The notes beneath the pieces are model-generated. The model was not told the origin of the DNA. It did no database searches and was given only the letters and a program-made list of their open reading frames with translations. A DNA stretch of 42,662 nucleotides from Candidatus Polarisedimenticolia bacterium (lineage in GTDB: Bacteria; Acidobacteriota; Polarisedimenticolia; Gp22-AA2; AA152), in contig DASYRE010000038.1 in the NCBI GenBank assembly GCA_036004685.1, forward strand, positions 1-42,662, in the 5' to 3' direction. Positions 1 to 7,979 of this stretch are shown here, piece after piece. Within the stretch, counting starts at the first letter, position 1; the number at the start of each line of letters is the position of its first letter. A program made the translations under genes and the position numbers.

Positions 1-396
1 GATCCCGGAGCGGGGCCTCAGGGCCGAGGTTCGATCCTCGCGGCGCGACAGGAGCCAGGATTGCAGATCGGCGCGACCCTCTCCGCCGGCGTAGCCGGGG
101 AGATAGGCGGAATAAAGCCGGCTCGTGCCGGGACTGACGACTTTCAAGAGAGCGGGCGGAAGCGGGACCATCTGCAGGAAGGACCAGCATACAAAGGTCC
201 CCGCGATGAGCGCGAGTCCGGGGGGGAGGGGAAGGACGCGCTCCGGTCGCCACCAGCCGGCGAGGAGAAGAAGGAAGCAAGCCCCTTCGATCAGCGCGAG
301 GGCGAGCTCGGAGACCGAGCCGAGCGCCAGCGGAGAGACGATCAGGAGGGTCCAGAGAATCGCTTCGACGCCGATTCGGAGCCAGCGCGGGGTCAC
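1..396 (-). CDS. O-antigen ligase/polymerase-like membrane protein, N-terminal part only
   Basis: Partial gene running off the left edge; 132 codons are readable from a GTG at 396, and a TTG at 441 is an alternative start. The translation shows a first hydrophobic segment containing LLIVSPLALGSVSE, a second one (FLLLLAG), and a third segment that ends in SFLQMVPLPPALL followed by SPGTSRLY. This 'PLA-GSV ... LQ-PLPP ... LSP' pattern is typical of the N-terminus of Wzy/WaaL-type O-antigen ligase family proteins, which join or polymerise lipid-linked glycans on the periplasmic face of the inner membrane. The catalytic periplasmic loop lies outside the window, so ligase and polymerase cannot be told apart. 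It lies about 50 bases after the manC stop on the same strand and is probably the next gene of the polysaccharide operon. Confidence 0.7.
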   Translation of the reverse strand, partial: MTPRWLRIGVEAILWTLLIVSPLALGSVSELALALIEGACFLLLLAGWWRPERVLPLPPGLALIAGTFVCWSFLQMVPLPPALLKVVSPGTSRLYSAYLPGYAGGEGRADLQSWLLSRREDRTSALRPRSGI

Positions 397-445
397 GCCA
401 TCCGCCGGAGCCGGGCGGGCGCCGGATTCGCGCCGCGGCAACGCT

Positions 446-1480
446 TCAAAGGTGGTCGACGTGGCCCGCCTCCCGCAATTGCTGAACGATGTCCTTCATG
501 GCGTTCGCCCGGGTTCGCGGGCAGACGAGCAGAACTCTCCCGGCGTTCACCACGAGAAGATCCCGGACTCCGGCAAGGACGGTAAGCCCGCGCGGGTGGA
601 ACACCAGGTTTCCACGGCTCTCCAGCGCGACGAGCTCACCCCAGCCGGCATTACCCCGCTTGTCCGGCCGCAGGAGATCATAAAGAGATCTCCAGGATCC
701 GAGATCCGACCAGCCGAAGCGCGCCGGGATCACGGCCACGCGGCGGGATTTCTCCATGACGGCCCGGTCGACCGAGAGGCGCCGCAGGCTCGCGAAGGAC
801 TTCCGGGCCGAGACGGCGCTCCGTCGCTTTTTCTGGTTTTCGAGCCAGACGGCGAAGCTCGGCTCGCATCGGGAGGCCTCGTCCAGGAACGCGTCCGCCC
901 TCCACAGGAACATGCCGGAGTTCCAGAGCGCCGAATCGTTGCGAATCAAGGCTGCCGCGCGAGACCGCGACGGCTTTTCGACGAACCGGCGCACTTCGAA
1001 CGCGCTCCGCTCCAGGCGCTTGCCGGGAACGACGTAGCCAAACTCGGAATCCGGGCGGCTGGGAGCCACTCCGAAGACGACGAGATATCCGGCCCGGGCC
1101 AGTTTCCGCGCGCGCGCCACGGCCGAGCGGAACGCCGCCTCACCCTCGATGTGATGGTCGGCCGGGAGAACGAGCACCTCGGATCGCGGGTCCTCCTTCC
1201 AGGCGGTCCAGGTCGCCAGGAGGGCCGCGGGTCCGGTATCCCGTGCCGCCGGCTCGAAGAGCCACCCAGCACGGCCCCGGTTTCCCGCCTGCCGGCGGAG
1301 GATGCGGGACAGCGGCGCGCTGGCCACCACGCGGATCGCCCGGCGAGGGGCCAGTCCCTCGGCCCGCCGAAGCGTCGCGCCCAGAAGCGTCTCCCCGAGG
1401 CCCAGGTCGAGCAGAGGCTTGGGACGATGGACGCGGGAGAGCGGCCAGAAACGCTCGCCCCGGCCCCCCGCCAGAATCAT
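446..1480 (-). CDS. manC: Mannose-1-phosphate guanylyltransferase (GDP-mannose pyrophosphorylase)
   Basis: Nucleotidyltransferase of about 344 residues that makes GDP-mannose from GTP and mannose-1-phosphate. The signature loop MILAGGRGERFWPLSR opens the protein, followed by LPADHHI (metal/nucleotide site), EFGYV, FVEKP and SDLGSW, all typical of the ManC family. It lacks the C-terminal phosphomannose isomerase cupin found in bifunctional ManC/AlgA. I chose the ATG at 1480 because the family normally begins at this loop and a GAGG lies nine bases upstream. A GTG just before it (1483) or one at 1522 would add 1 or 14 residues. It sits between a GT2 glycosyltransferase and an O-antigen-ligase-like gene, so GDP-mannose for the surface glycan is the natural role. 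GDP-glucose or GDP-heptose specificity is not excluded. Confidence 0.88.
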   Translation of the reverse strand: MILAGGRGERFWPLSRVHRPKPLLDLGLGETLLGATLRRAEGLAPRRAIRVVASAPLSRILRRQAGNRGRAGWLFEPAARDTGPAALLATWTAWKEDPRSEVLVLPADHHIEGEAAFRSAVARARKLARAGYLVVFGVAPSRPDSEFGYVVPGKRLERSAFEVRRFVEKPSRSRAAALIRNDSALWNSGMFLWRADAFLDEASRCEPSFAVWLENQKKRRSAVSARKSFASLRRLSVDRAVMEKSRRVAVIPARFGWSDLGSWRSLYDLLRPDKRGNAGWGELVALESRGNLVFHPRGLTVLAGVRDLLVVNAGRVLLVCPRTRANAMKDIVQQLREAGHVDHL

Positions 1481-1562
1481 CACGCAAAGCCTCGACGCCC
1501 GACTTCTCAACCAAGCTCCCACGCGCCGCCGCCGCGTGTCCCGCGAATGTCCGGCCGGGACG

Positions 1563-2243
1563 TCAATCGAAGAAGTGATAGTAGACGATGGCCACGAGAG
1601 CCCTGAATCCGTCGCGCCAGGTGATCTTCTTGCCGGCCGCGTAGTCCCTTCCGTGGTACGAGATCGACGTCTCGTAGACCCGGAAGCCGTGCCGGGCGAT
1701 CTTGGCCGTGATCTCGGGCTCGATGCCGAACCGGTTCGAGCGGAAGCTGAGGCTGCGGACGACTTCGACTCGGCAGGCCTTGTAGCAGGTCTCCATGTCG
1801 GTGAGGTTCAAGTTCGTGAACATGTTGGAGAGCGTCGTCAGCAGGCGGTTCCCCACATAGTGCCAGAAGAACAGCACGCGGTGGGTCTCTCCCGAGAACC
1901 GCGAGCCGTACACGACGTCGGCGAGGCCGGCTTCGATCGGCGCCAGAAGGCGGGCATAGTCGGAAGGATCGTATTCGAGGTCGGCATCCTGGATGATCAC
2001 GAGGTCCCCTTGCACCTTCCCGAAGGCGGTGCGAAGAGCCGCGCCCTTTCCCTGGTTCCTATCGTGACGAAACGCCCTGACGCGCGGGTCCGAAACCCGG
2101 CCCAGGGCGGCGGACGTCGAATCGGTCGAAGCATCGTCCACGACGACGAGCTCGAAGACTCCCGGAGCTCGCAGGACCCGCCCGATGATCGTCTCGACGG
2201 TCTTCTCCTCGTTGAAGACCGGCATGACCACCGAGACTCTCAT
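1563..2243 (-). CDS. Glycosyltransferase family 2 (dolichyl/polyprenyl-phosphate sugar synthase-like)
   Basis: 226-residue GT-A glycosyltransferase. It starts MRVSVVMPVFNE, carries VVVDDASTD at about 33-41 for nucleotide-sugar binding, and has the metal-binding DAD at 86-88. YGSRF at about 112-116 and FGIEPEITAKIA at about 172-183 are characteristic of DPM1-like enzymes that transfer mannose or glucose to a polyprenyl phosphate. There is no clear C-terminal transmembrane pair, so it is probably cytosolic or membrane-associated. The ATG at 2243 overlaps the stop of the upstream epimerase in an ATGA junction, which fixes the start and suggests translational coupling. With GDP-mannose made by the next gene, a polyprenyl-phosphate-mannose synthase is plausible, but the donor is not shown by sequence. 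Confidence 0.85.
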   Translation of the reverse strand: MRVSVVMPVFNEEKTVETIIGRVLRAPGVFELVVVDDASTDSTSAALGRVSDPRVRAFRHDRNQGKGAALRTAFGKVQGDLVIIQDADLEYDPSDYARLLAPIEAGLADVVYGSRFSGETHRVLFFWHYVGNRLLTTLSNMFTNLNLTDMETCYKACRVEVVRSLSFRSNRFGIEPEITAKIARHGFRVYETSISYHGRDYAAGKKITWRDGFRALVAIVYYHFFD

Positions 2244-3184
2244 GCGGGGCTTGAGGTTGCGAAGGACTCCAAGGTCCGCTTCAGGCCCTCGTCGAGGGAG
2301 ATCCGAGGGCGATAGCCGAGGAGGCGCTCGGCTTTGCGGACATCGGCGAGGGAGGCCCGCACGTCCCCCTTGCGGCCCGGCTCGAACCGCGGGTCGACGG
2401 AGGAACCGAGGAGCTCCTTCATCCTGTTCAGGAGATCCAGCAGGGTCACGGCCTGGCCCGTGGCGATGTTGAACGCTTCCCCCGCCGCCTCCTTCCCGGC
2501 GGAGCACGCCGAGAGGTTCGCCTGCACGACGTTGTCGATGTAGGTGAAGTCCCGCGACTGGAGCCCGTCTCCGAAGACCACCGGCGGGTGCCCCGCCTTG
2601 AGGGCGGCGATGAAGCGCGGCACCACCGCGGCATACTGCGAATCGGGGGACTGGCCCGGGCCGAAAACGTTGAAGTATCGCAGCGACACGGTCTCGAGCC
2701 CGTGCAGACGATGGAAGACCCTGCAGTAGAGCTCTCCTCCCAGCTTCCCGACCGCGTAGGGCGAGAGGGGATCGGTCGGCATCGTTTCCACTTTGGGAAG
2801 CGTCGGGCTGTCGCCGTAGACCGACGACGAGGAGGCGTAGACGAAGCGCCGCGCCCCGGCGGCCGCCGCGGCCTGCAGAAGAACGAGGGTACCCGTCAGA
2901 TTCGCGGCGTGGGATTCCACCGGCGCTTCGACCGAGCGCTGCACCGAGGGAAGCGCGGCCTGGTGCAGGACGTAGTCGATGCCCTGCATCGCCGTCGCGA
3001 CGGTGCCGGGCTCCTCCACCCGGCCCTCGACCACCTCGATCCGGCCCGCGAGGGATCGGAGGTTGTCGCGCCGTCCCGTGGCGAAATTGTCGAGCACCCG
3101 CACCTGCTCTCCGCGCGCGACCAGCTCCCGCACGAGGCTCGACCCGATGAAGCCCGCCCCTCCGGTGACGAGAAAACGCGGCAC
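2240..3184 (-). CDS. NAD-dependent epimerase/dehydratase, UDP-(N-acetyl)glucosamine 4-epimerase-like
   Basis: 314-residue extended SDR enzyme. The Rossmann motif TGGAGFIGS lies at 7-15, the SSSSVYG serine region at about 118-124, and the catalytic Tyr-Lys pair at Y143/K147 (SPYAVGK). The stretch HQAALPSVQRSVEAP at about 74-88 resembles WbpP/WbgU-type UDP-HexNAc 4-epimerases more than dedicated UDP-glucose enzymes. FNVFGPGQSP and GDGLQSRDFTYIDNV are family landmarks of the C-terminal sugar-binding half. The start is a GTG at 3184. It follows Ugd by 25 bases and overlaps the GT2 gene by four. A UDP-GlcNAc/UDP-GalNAc interconversion would feed the same glycan as its neighbours, but a UDP-glucose 4-epimerase role is equally compatible. 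Confidence 0.85.
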   Translation of the reverse strand: MPRFLVTGGAGFIGSSLVRELVARGEQVRVLDNFATGRRDNLRSLAGRIEVVEGRVEEPGTVATAMQGIDYVLHQAALPSVQRSVEAPVESHAANLTGTLVLLQAAAAAGARRFVYASSSSVYGDSPTLPKVETMPTDPLSPYAVGKLGGELYCRVFHRLHGLETVSLRYFNVFGPGQSPDSQYAAVVPRFIAALKAGHPPVVFGDGLQSRDFTYIDNVVQANLSACSAGKEAAGEAFNIATGQAVTLLDLLNRMKELLGSSVDPRFEPGRKGDVRASLADVRKAERLLGYRPRISLDEGLKRTLESFATSSPA

Positions 3185-3209
3185 GGCACCCGGTCCTTTC
3201 TTCGCCCGA

Positions 3210-4508
3210 TCAGCGGCCGACGGCCGCGTACCGGAAACCGAGCCGGGCCATGTCCCCCGGCTCGTAGACGTTGCGCAGATCGATCAGAACCGGCGATCGC
3301 ATCAGCTCTTTGAGGCGCGGGAGATCGAGGTTCCGAAACTGATTCCACTCGGTCGCGAGGACCAGCGCGTCGCAGCCCGTCGCCGTATCGTAGGCGTCAC
3401 TCCCCATTTCGACGCTCCCCAGGAGCGTTCTGGCCTCCGGCATCGCGACGGGATCGTAGGCGCGCACCGAGGCGCCCAAGTCGAGCAGCGCCGTGATGAT
3501 TCGCATGGCCGGCGATTCCCGGATGTCGCTCGTGTTCGGCTTGAACGAGAGTCCCAGTACGCCGATCTTCTTCCCCTTCAACGCTCCCAGACCCTGCTCG
3601 ATCTTGCGCACCATACGCTCGACCTGGTCGTCGTTCACCTCCACGGCCGACCGGATCACCCGGAGATCGACGCCGTTCTCCCGTGCCACCTTGAGAATCG
3701 CCAGCGTGTCCTTCGGAAAGCAGGACCCTCCATAGCCCGGCCCCGGGTGCAGGAAGAGCCTGCCGATCCGATGATCGAGTCCCATCCCCTTGGCCACGTC
3801 GTGCACGTCGGCGCCGACCTTCTCGCACAGATGCGCGATGTCGTTGATGAACGAAATCTTAGTGGCGAGAAACGCGTTGCTCGCGTATTTGATCATCTCG
3901 GCGCTGATCACCGTGGTGATCAGGAACGGCGCCTCGATCAGGTACAGGGGGTTGTAGAGCTCCTTGAGGATCTCGATGGCGGGCGGATCGTCGGCTCCGA
4001 TCACGACGCGGTTCGGCCTCATGAAATCTTCGATGGCCGAGCCTTCCCGCAGGAACTCGGGATTGGAGGCGACGGAGAACTCCACCGGAGTCGCTTGCTC
4101 CTCGCGGATGAGCTTTCGGATCATGGCCCCCGTCCCCATGGGCACCGTGCTCTTCGTGACCACCACCTTGTAATCCTTCATCGAACGGGCGATCCCTCGC
4201 GCGACCTGCCGGACGAAGCTGAGATCGGCGGCGCCGTCCTCCCCCTGAGGAGTCCCGACGGCGATGAAGATCACTTGCGACGCCTTGACCGCGGCGTCGA
4301 GATCGGTCGTGAAGGAGAGGCGCTTTTCCGCGAGGTTCCTCCGTACCATCTCCTCGAGCCCCGGCTCGAAGATGGGGACCTTCCCCTCGCGGAGCTGGGA
4401 GATCTTGGCCGTGTCCACGTCGACGCAGCTGACGTTGACGCCGAACTCTGCGAAACACGTTCCCGTGACGAGACCGACGTAGCCCGTTCCGACCACGGCA
4501 ATATTCAT
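3210..4508 (-). CDS. ugd: UDP-glucose 6-dehydrogenase
   Basis: 432 residues, the usual length. It oxidises UDP-glucose to UDP-glucuronate with two NAD+. Visible are the N-terminal Rossmann motif VGTGYVGLVTG (6-16), the TKSTVPMGTG loop (about 118-127), SNPEFLREG (148-156), the EMIKYASN lysine (K207), and the catalytic nucleophile C263 in GPGYGGSCFPKD. GLSFKPNTSDIRESP starts the C-terminal domain. It is bracketed by two epimerases: the upstream one looks like UDP-glucuronate 4-epimerase and would turn the product into UDP-galacturonate. Spacing to its neighbours is 25-27 bases, consistent with one operon. Confidence 0.95.
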   Translation of the reverse strand: MNIAVVGTGYVGLVTGTCFAEFGVNVSCVDVDTAKISQLREGKVPIFEPGLEEMVRRNLAEKRLSFTTDLDAAVKASQVIFIAVGTPQGEDGAADLSFVRQVARGIARSMKDYKVVVTKSTVPMGTGAMIRKLIREEQATPVEFSVASNPEFLREGSAIEDFMRPNRVVIGADDPPAIEILKELYNPLYLIEAPFLITTVISAEMIKYASNAFLATKISFINDIAHLCEKVGADVHDVAKGMGLDHRIGRLFLHPGPGYGGSCFPKDTLAILKVARENGVDLRVIRSAVEVNDDQVERMVRKIEQGLGALKGKKIGVLGLSFKPNTSDIRESPAMRIITALLDLGASVRAYDPVAMPEARTLLGSVEMGSDAYDTATGCDALVLATEWNQFRNLDLPRLKELMRSPVLIDLRNVYEPGDMARLGFRYAAVGR

Positions 4509-4535
4509 GACTCGGTTCGCTCTCCGTAAGGGGCG

Positions 4536-5492
4536 TCAGGAGGGGGGCTGCGCGCGGTACCACTCCACGAAACGCCCGATCCCCTCTTCGATTCCCACCT
4601 TCGGCTCGTAGCCGAGGATTTCCCGGGCGCGGGACACGTCGGCGCACGTTTGGCGCACGTCCCCGGGCTGCTCGGTTTGGCGGGTGATCCTCGCCTTCTT
4701 GCCGAGGGCGCGCTCGAGGTGGCCCAGCAGCTCCGTGAGCGTGACCACTTCGGCGCGCCCGAGGTTGATCGTCTGAAAGCCTTGAACGCGATCGACCGCC
4801 GCGGCGACGCCGCTGACGATATCGTCGACGTAGGTGTAATCGCGCGCCGAGCTGCCGTCTCCGAAAACGGGCACCGCGTCGCCGCGGTCGATCAGGCGCG
4901 CGAACTTGTGAATGGCCATCTCCGGCCTCTGCCGGGGACCGTAGACGGTGAAGAACCGGAGGCAACCCACGTCCATGCCGTACAGGTGATGGTAGGTGTA
5001 GGCGAGCAGCTCGCCCGCGCGCTTCGTCGCTGCGTAGGGGGACACCGGCTCGGCGGCGGGCGCCGACTCCGAGAACGGGGCCGTCTCGCTGTTTCCATAC
5101 ACCGAGGAGGACGATCCGAAGAGGAACCTCCTCACCTTGAAGGTCCGCGAGTGCTCGAGCAGCGACGCGGTTCCCGTCACGTTGACGTCCGCGTAAAGCC
5201 GCGGCATCTCCAACGAGGGGCGCACCCCGGCCCGGGCGGCAAGATGGACCACCGCGTCGAGGGCGTGGTGGCCGAACAGGTTCTCCAGGAGCGCGGGGTC
5301 GCGGATGTCCCCCTCGTAGAGATGAAAGCGCTCCTCCGATTTCAGGGCCTCGATGTTCCGCAGCTTGACGGTCTTGGCGTAGAAATTGTCGAAGACGTCG
5401 AGGCAGACGACCTCCCGGCCGCCGCGGATGAGGCGCTCGCACAGATGAGACCCGATGAATCCCGCTCCTCCGGTGACCAGGATGGCGCCCAA
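4536..5492 (-). CDS. UDP-glucuronate 4-epimerase-like SDR
   Basis: 318-residue extended SDR. It has TGGAGFIGS at 7-15, the serine run at 127-130 (GSSSSVYG), and Y153/K157 in SPYAATK. The N-terminal DVFDNFYAKTVKLRN corresponds to the 'DNFNDYYD..LK..R' stretch of UDP-glucuronate epimerases (CapI/LspL group), and AARAGVRPSLE at about 85-95 is also typical of that group. The start is a TTG at 5492 preceded by AAGGAG at six-base spacing. It lies 11 bases from the sugar dehydrogenase upstream and 27 bases before ugd, which fits a Ugd-epimerase pair producing UDP-galacturonate. Substrate assignment rests on family resemblance and context. Confidence 0.82.
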   Translation of the reverse strand: MGAILVTGGAGFIGSHLCERLIRGGREVVCLDVFDNFYAKTVKLRNIEALKSEERFHLYEGDIRDPALLENLFGHHALDAVVHLAARAGVRPSLEMPRLYADVNVTGTASLLEHSRTFKVRRFLFGSSSSVYGNSETAPFSESAPAAEPVSPYAATKRAGELLAYTYHHLYGMDVGCLRFFTVYGPRQRPEMAIHKFARLIDRGDAVPVFGDGSSARDYTYVDDIVSGVAAAVDRVQGFQTINLGRAEVVTLTELLGHLERALGKKARITRQTEQPGDVRQTCADVSRAREILGYEPKVGIEEGIGRFVEWYRAQPPS

Positions 5493-5503
5493 GGTTCGCT
5501 CCT

Positions 5504-6805
5504 TCAGATCTTGCGGATCTTCTCGCGGCCCTCGCGAATGTCCCGTGTGGCATTGCGCGTGTCCACCACGAGGCGCGACTTCTCTACGATCCGCGCGTAA
5601 TCATAGGACGAATGATTCGTCACGATCACCGTGCAATCGGCGGCGGCGAGGACCTCGTCGCCCAGCGGCACCGATTGGAGAACACCGTGGTCGAGGTGGA
5701 TTTCCCCGGCGTACGGGTCGTTCATGAGGACCTCCGCCCCGCGATCCTGCAGCAGCTTGATGACGTCCAGGGCCGGGGATTCGCGCACGTCCCCGATGTC
5801 CTTCTTGTAGGCCACCCCCAACACCAGGATGCGCGAGCCGTTCACCGATTTCCGGTGCGCGTTCAGCGCGTCCGCGATCTTGCTGACGACGTAATGCGGC
5901 ATGTTGCCGTTGATTTCGCTGGCCAGCTCGATGAATTTCGCGTAGTAGTTCAGCGTCTTGAGCTTCCAGGAAAGGTAATGCGGGTCGATGGGGATGCAGT
6001 GCCCTCCGAGCCCCGGTCCCGGGTAGAAGGGCATGAAGCCGAACGGCTTGGTGGCTGCCGCGTCAATCACTTCCCACACGTCCAGTCCGAGGCGATCGCA
6101 CATGAGCGCGATTTCGTTCACCAGTCCGATGTTCACGCTCCGGAACGTGTTCTCCAGGAGCTTGATCATCTCCGCGGACTGGGTCGAGGACACTTCGATG
6201 ACCGTGTCCACGGCCTTGCGATACAGCGAGGCCGCCATGGCCCCGCACGCGGGAGTCACGCCTCCAACGATTTTCGGGGTGTTGCGCGTGTTGAAGCGCG
6301 CGTTGCCGGGGTCCACCCTTTCGGGCGAAAACGCCAGGAAGAAATCGCGCCCCGCCTTGAGTCCGTTGGCCTCCAGGCGGGGGCGGATCACCTCCTCGGT
6401 CGTTCCGGGATAGGTCGTGCTCTCGAGAATCACGAGCATCTCGGAATGCATCTCGCGGGCGATGCCGTCGACCGCGGCGACGATGTAGGAGATGTCGGGG
6501 TCCCGGGTCTTGCGCAGCGGAGTCGGCACGCAGATGATCACCGCGTCACATTCCCTCAGGGACGCGACGTCGCTCGTCGCCGTCAGGCCCTTCTCTCCGA
6601 TGCGGGCGCGGAGCGCCTCGTCGGAGACGTCCTGGACGTACGAGGATCCGCGGTTGACGCGCTCCACCTTGGACGCGTCGTTGTCGATTCCGATCACCCG
6701 GAATCCGGCGCGCACGTATTCGCACGCGAGCGGCAGCCCCACGTACCCCAGCCCGATGATCCCGATCCGCGCGCTTCCCGATTCGATTTTTTCCTTCAGT
6801 CCCAC
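5504..6805 (-). CDS. wbpA: Nucleotide-sugar 6-dehydrogenase, UDP-GlcNAc (WbpA/WecC) type
   Basis: 433 residues. It oxidises the C6 hydroxyl of a UDP-HexNAc to a uronic acid. Motifs are IGLGYVGLPLA (17-27), ESTTYPGTTEEVI (128-140), AFSPERVDPGN (158-168), and the catalytic Cys at 270 in GPGLGGHCIPIDP. SPERVDPGN and GGHCIPIDP separate it from the UDP-glucose dehydrogenase encoded nearby and place it with UDP-GlcNAc or UDP-ManNAc dehydrogenases. The start is a GTG at 6805 preceded by GAGAGG. It follows mlaD by only 13 bases and begins the sugar-nucleotide part of the operon. Which HexNAc is oxidised cannot be read from the sequence. Confidence 0.85.
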   Translation of the reverse strand: MGLKEKIESGSARIGIIGLGYVGLPLACEYVRAGFRVIGIDNDASKVERVNRGSSYVQDVSDEALRARIGEKGLTATSDVASLRECDAVIICVPTPLRKTRDPDISYIVAAVDGIAREMHSEMLVILESTTYPGTTEEVIRPRLEANGLKAGRDFFLAFSPERVDPGNARFNTRNTPKIVGGVTPACGAMAASLYRKAVDTVIEVSSTQSAEMIKLLENTFRSVNIGLVNEIALMCDRLGLDVWEVIDAAATKPFGFMPFYPGPGLGGHCIPIDPHYLSWKLKTLNYYAKFIELASEINGNMPHYVVSKIADALNAHRKSVNGSRILVLGVAYKKDIGDVRESPALDVIKLLQDRGAEVLMNDPYAGEIHLDHGVLQSVPLGDEVLAAADCTVIVTNHSSYDYARIVEKSRLVVDTRNATRDIREGREKIRKI

Positions 6806-6818
6806 GATCCTCTCCCGC

Positions 6819-7979
6819 TCACGGATTCTCGGCCGGAGGCGGATTCTGTTCTGGATTCTGCTCCGGATTCTGCTCCGAGCGCTCGCGGTTCCCTTTCTTC
6901 TGGTAATGATGGATGACGCCCTTCCCCATGCGGCTCTTGCGAATTCCCGCCACCACGTCGCGGAGCCCTTCGTACACTTCCGGGTCGTTGATCAGCGCCC
7001 CGACGCTTCCCTGCCCCCGATCGATCTTGGCGGTGATCGATTCCAGGTGCGCCGTCGTCTTCTGCAGGTTCGAGAGGATCGCCTTCGCCGCCGCGTCGTC
7101 CTGAATGAGCCTTCCCGCCAGGCCTTCGCCCCCCTTGATCCGAGTGGTCACGTCCTTGAGGTCGGTGGTGGTCGCCAGGAGGCTGTCGAGGAGCTTCTCT
7201 CCCTTTCCCCCTTCCGCGAGCAGCTCGCCCGCCGCGCCGTGTCCCGACTCGAGCTTCTCGAGGACGCTGCGCAGGCGATCCAGGGACGACTCGAGGCTCG
7301 CCATCTGCCGCGACGCATATTCCTTGTTCATGAGGAGCTGGCCCGCCAATCCCTCCCCCTTCTCGATTCTTCCCGTGATTCGCTGGATCGACGTCACCGT
7401 GTCCTGGACCCCCTGGAGGCTCTCCTTTCCGAAATCGGGATTCCGAATCATCTCCGGAAGGATCCCGCCTCCTTTGTTCAGGGACATGAGCAACTCCCGG
7501 AGCTGGGCGGTGATGTCCTTGACGTCGTCCGCGATGCCCCGCCCCATCTCCGTCAGCTCCGCGAGGCCGGAAAGTCCGGGCTCGATCCGGCTCCCCGGGC
7601 GCAGGACGGGCCGATCGGGATCGCCGGGGGTGAGCTCGATGTAGCGCTCCTGCGAAACGTAGGAGAGGGACTTGAGCAGCGCCTGCGTTCCCTCCCGGAT
7701 GCGGTCGGCGTACGAGCGCTCCACCAGAATCGTCACGCGAATCTGCCGGTCTCCCAGATCGGGCGAAAAATCGACGCGGCTGACCGTCCCCACCCGGACG
7801 CCGACGAGCTGAACCGGCGAGCCCTCCGAAAGGCCCGAAACGTTCGGGAAAGCGGTCCAGTATTCCACCTTGCGGGTGAACAGACGAGATTCCTTGCCGA
7901 CGGCGAGGATCCCCACGATCAGGACGACCCCCGCGAGGAGCATCGTGAAGCCCACGGTCACTTCCTTCGAGCTAGGCAA
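6819..7979 (-). CDS. mlaD: MCE/MlaD-family lipid-transport substrate-binding protein
   Basis: 386 residues: one N-terminal transmembrane helix (about 8-27), an MCE domain (about 37-118, including GSPVQLVGVRVGTVSRVDF), then a long helical region rich in 'GEGLAGRL/GQGSVGALI'-like repeats, and a low-complexity tail of EQNP repeats. It is anchored in the inner membrane, and its MCE ring carries phospholipid between MlaE/MlaF and the outer membrane. It is longer than the roughly 180-residue E. coli MlaD and more like the longer MCE proteins with C-terminal helices. The TTG start at 7979 overlaps the mlaF stop by eight bases, with GGGGAG seven bases upstream. A tandem DNA repeat encodes the tail. 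Confidence 0.88.
   Translation of the reverse strand: MPSSKEVTVGFTMLLAGVVLIVGILAVGKESRLFTRKVEYWTAFPNVSGLSEGSPVQLVGVRVGTVSRVDFSPDLGDRQIRVTILVERSYADRIREGTQALLKSLSYVSQERYIELTPGDPDRPVLRPGSRIEPGLSGLAELTEMGRGIADDVKDITAQLRELLMSLNKGGGILPEMIRNPDFGKESLQGVQDTVTSIQRITGRIEKGEGLAGQLLMNKEYASRQMASLESSLDRLRSVLEKLESGHGAAGELLAEGGKGEKLLDSLLATTTDLKDVTTRIKGGEGLAGRLIQDDAAAKAILSNLQKTTAHLESITAKIDRGQGSVGALINDPEVYEGLRDVVAGIRKSRMGKGVIHHYQKKGNRERSEQNPEQNPEQNPPPAENP
6841..6876. repeat. Three tandem 12-base units within mlaD
   Basis: The plus strand reads ggattctgttct, ggattctgctcc, ggattctgctcc, with a single base-pair pattern change between units. On the minus strand each unit encodes one EQNP step of the MlaD C-terminal tail. 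Being an in-frame short tandem repeat, it could vary in copy number without breaking the gene. Confidence 0.8.

Noticed and set aside
20-45. Sequence like a tRNA T-arm (gaggttcgatcctc)
   Set aside because: The stem does not pair with a seven-base loop, no other cloverleaf arms or acceptor stem are found, and the stretch is in frame with the O-antigen-ligase-like gene.
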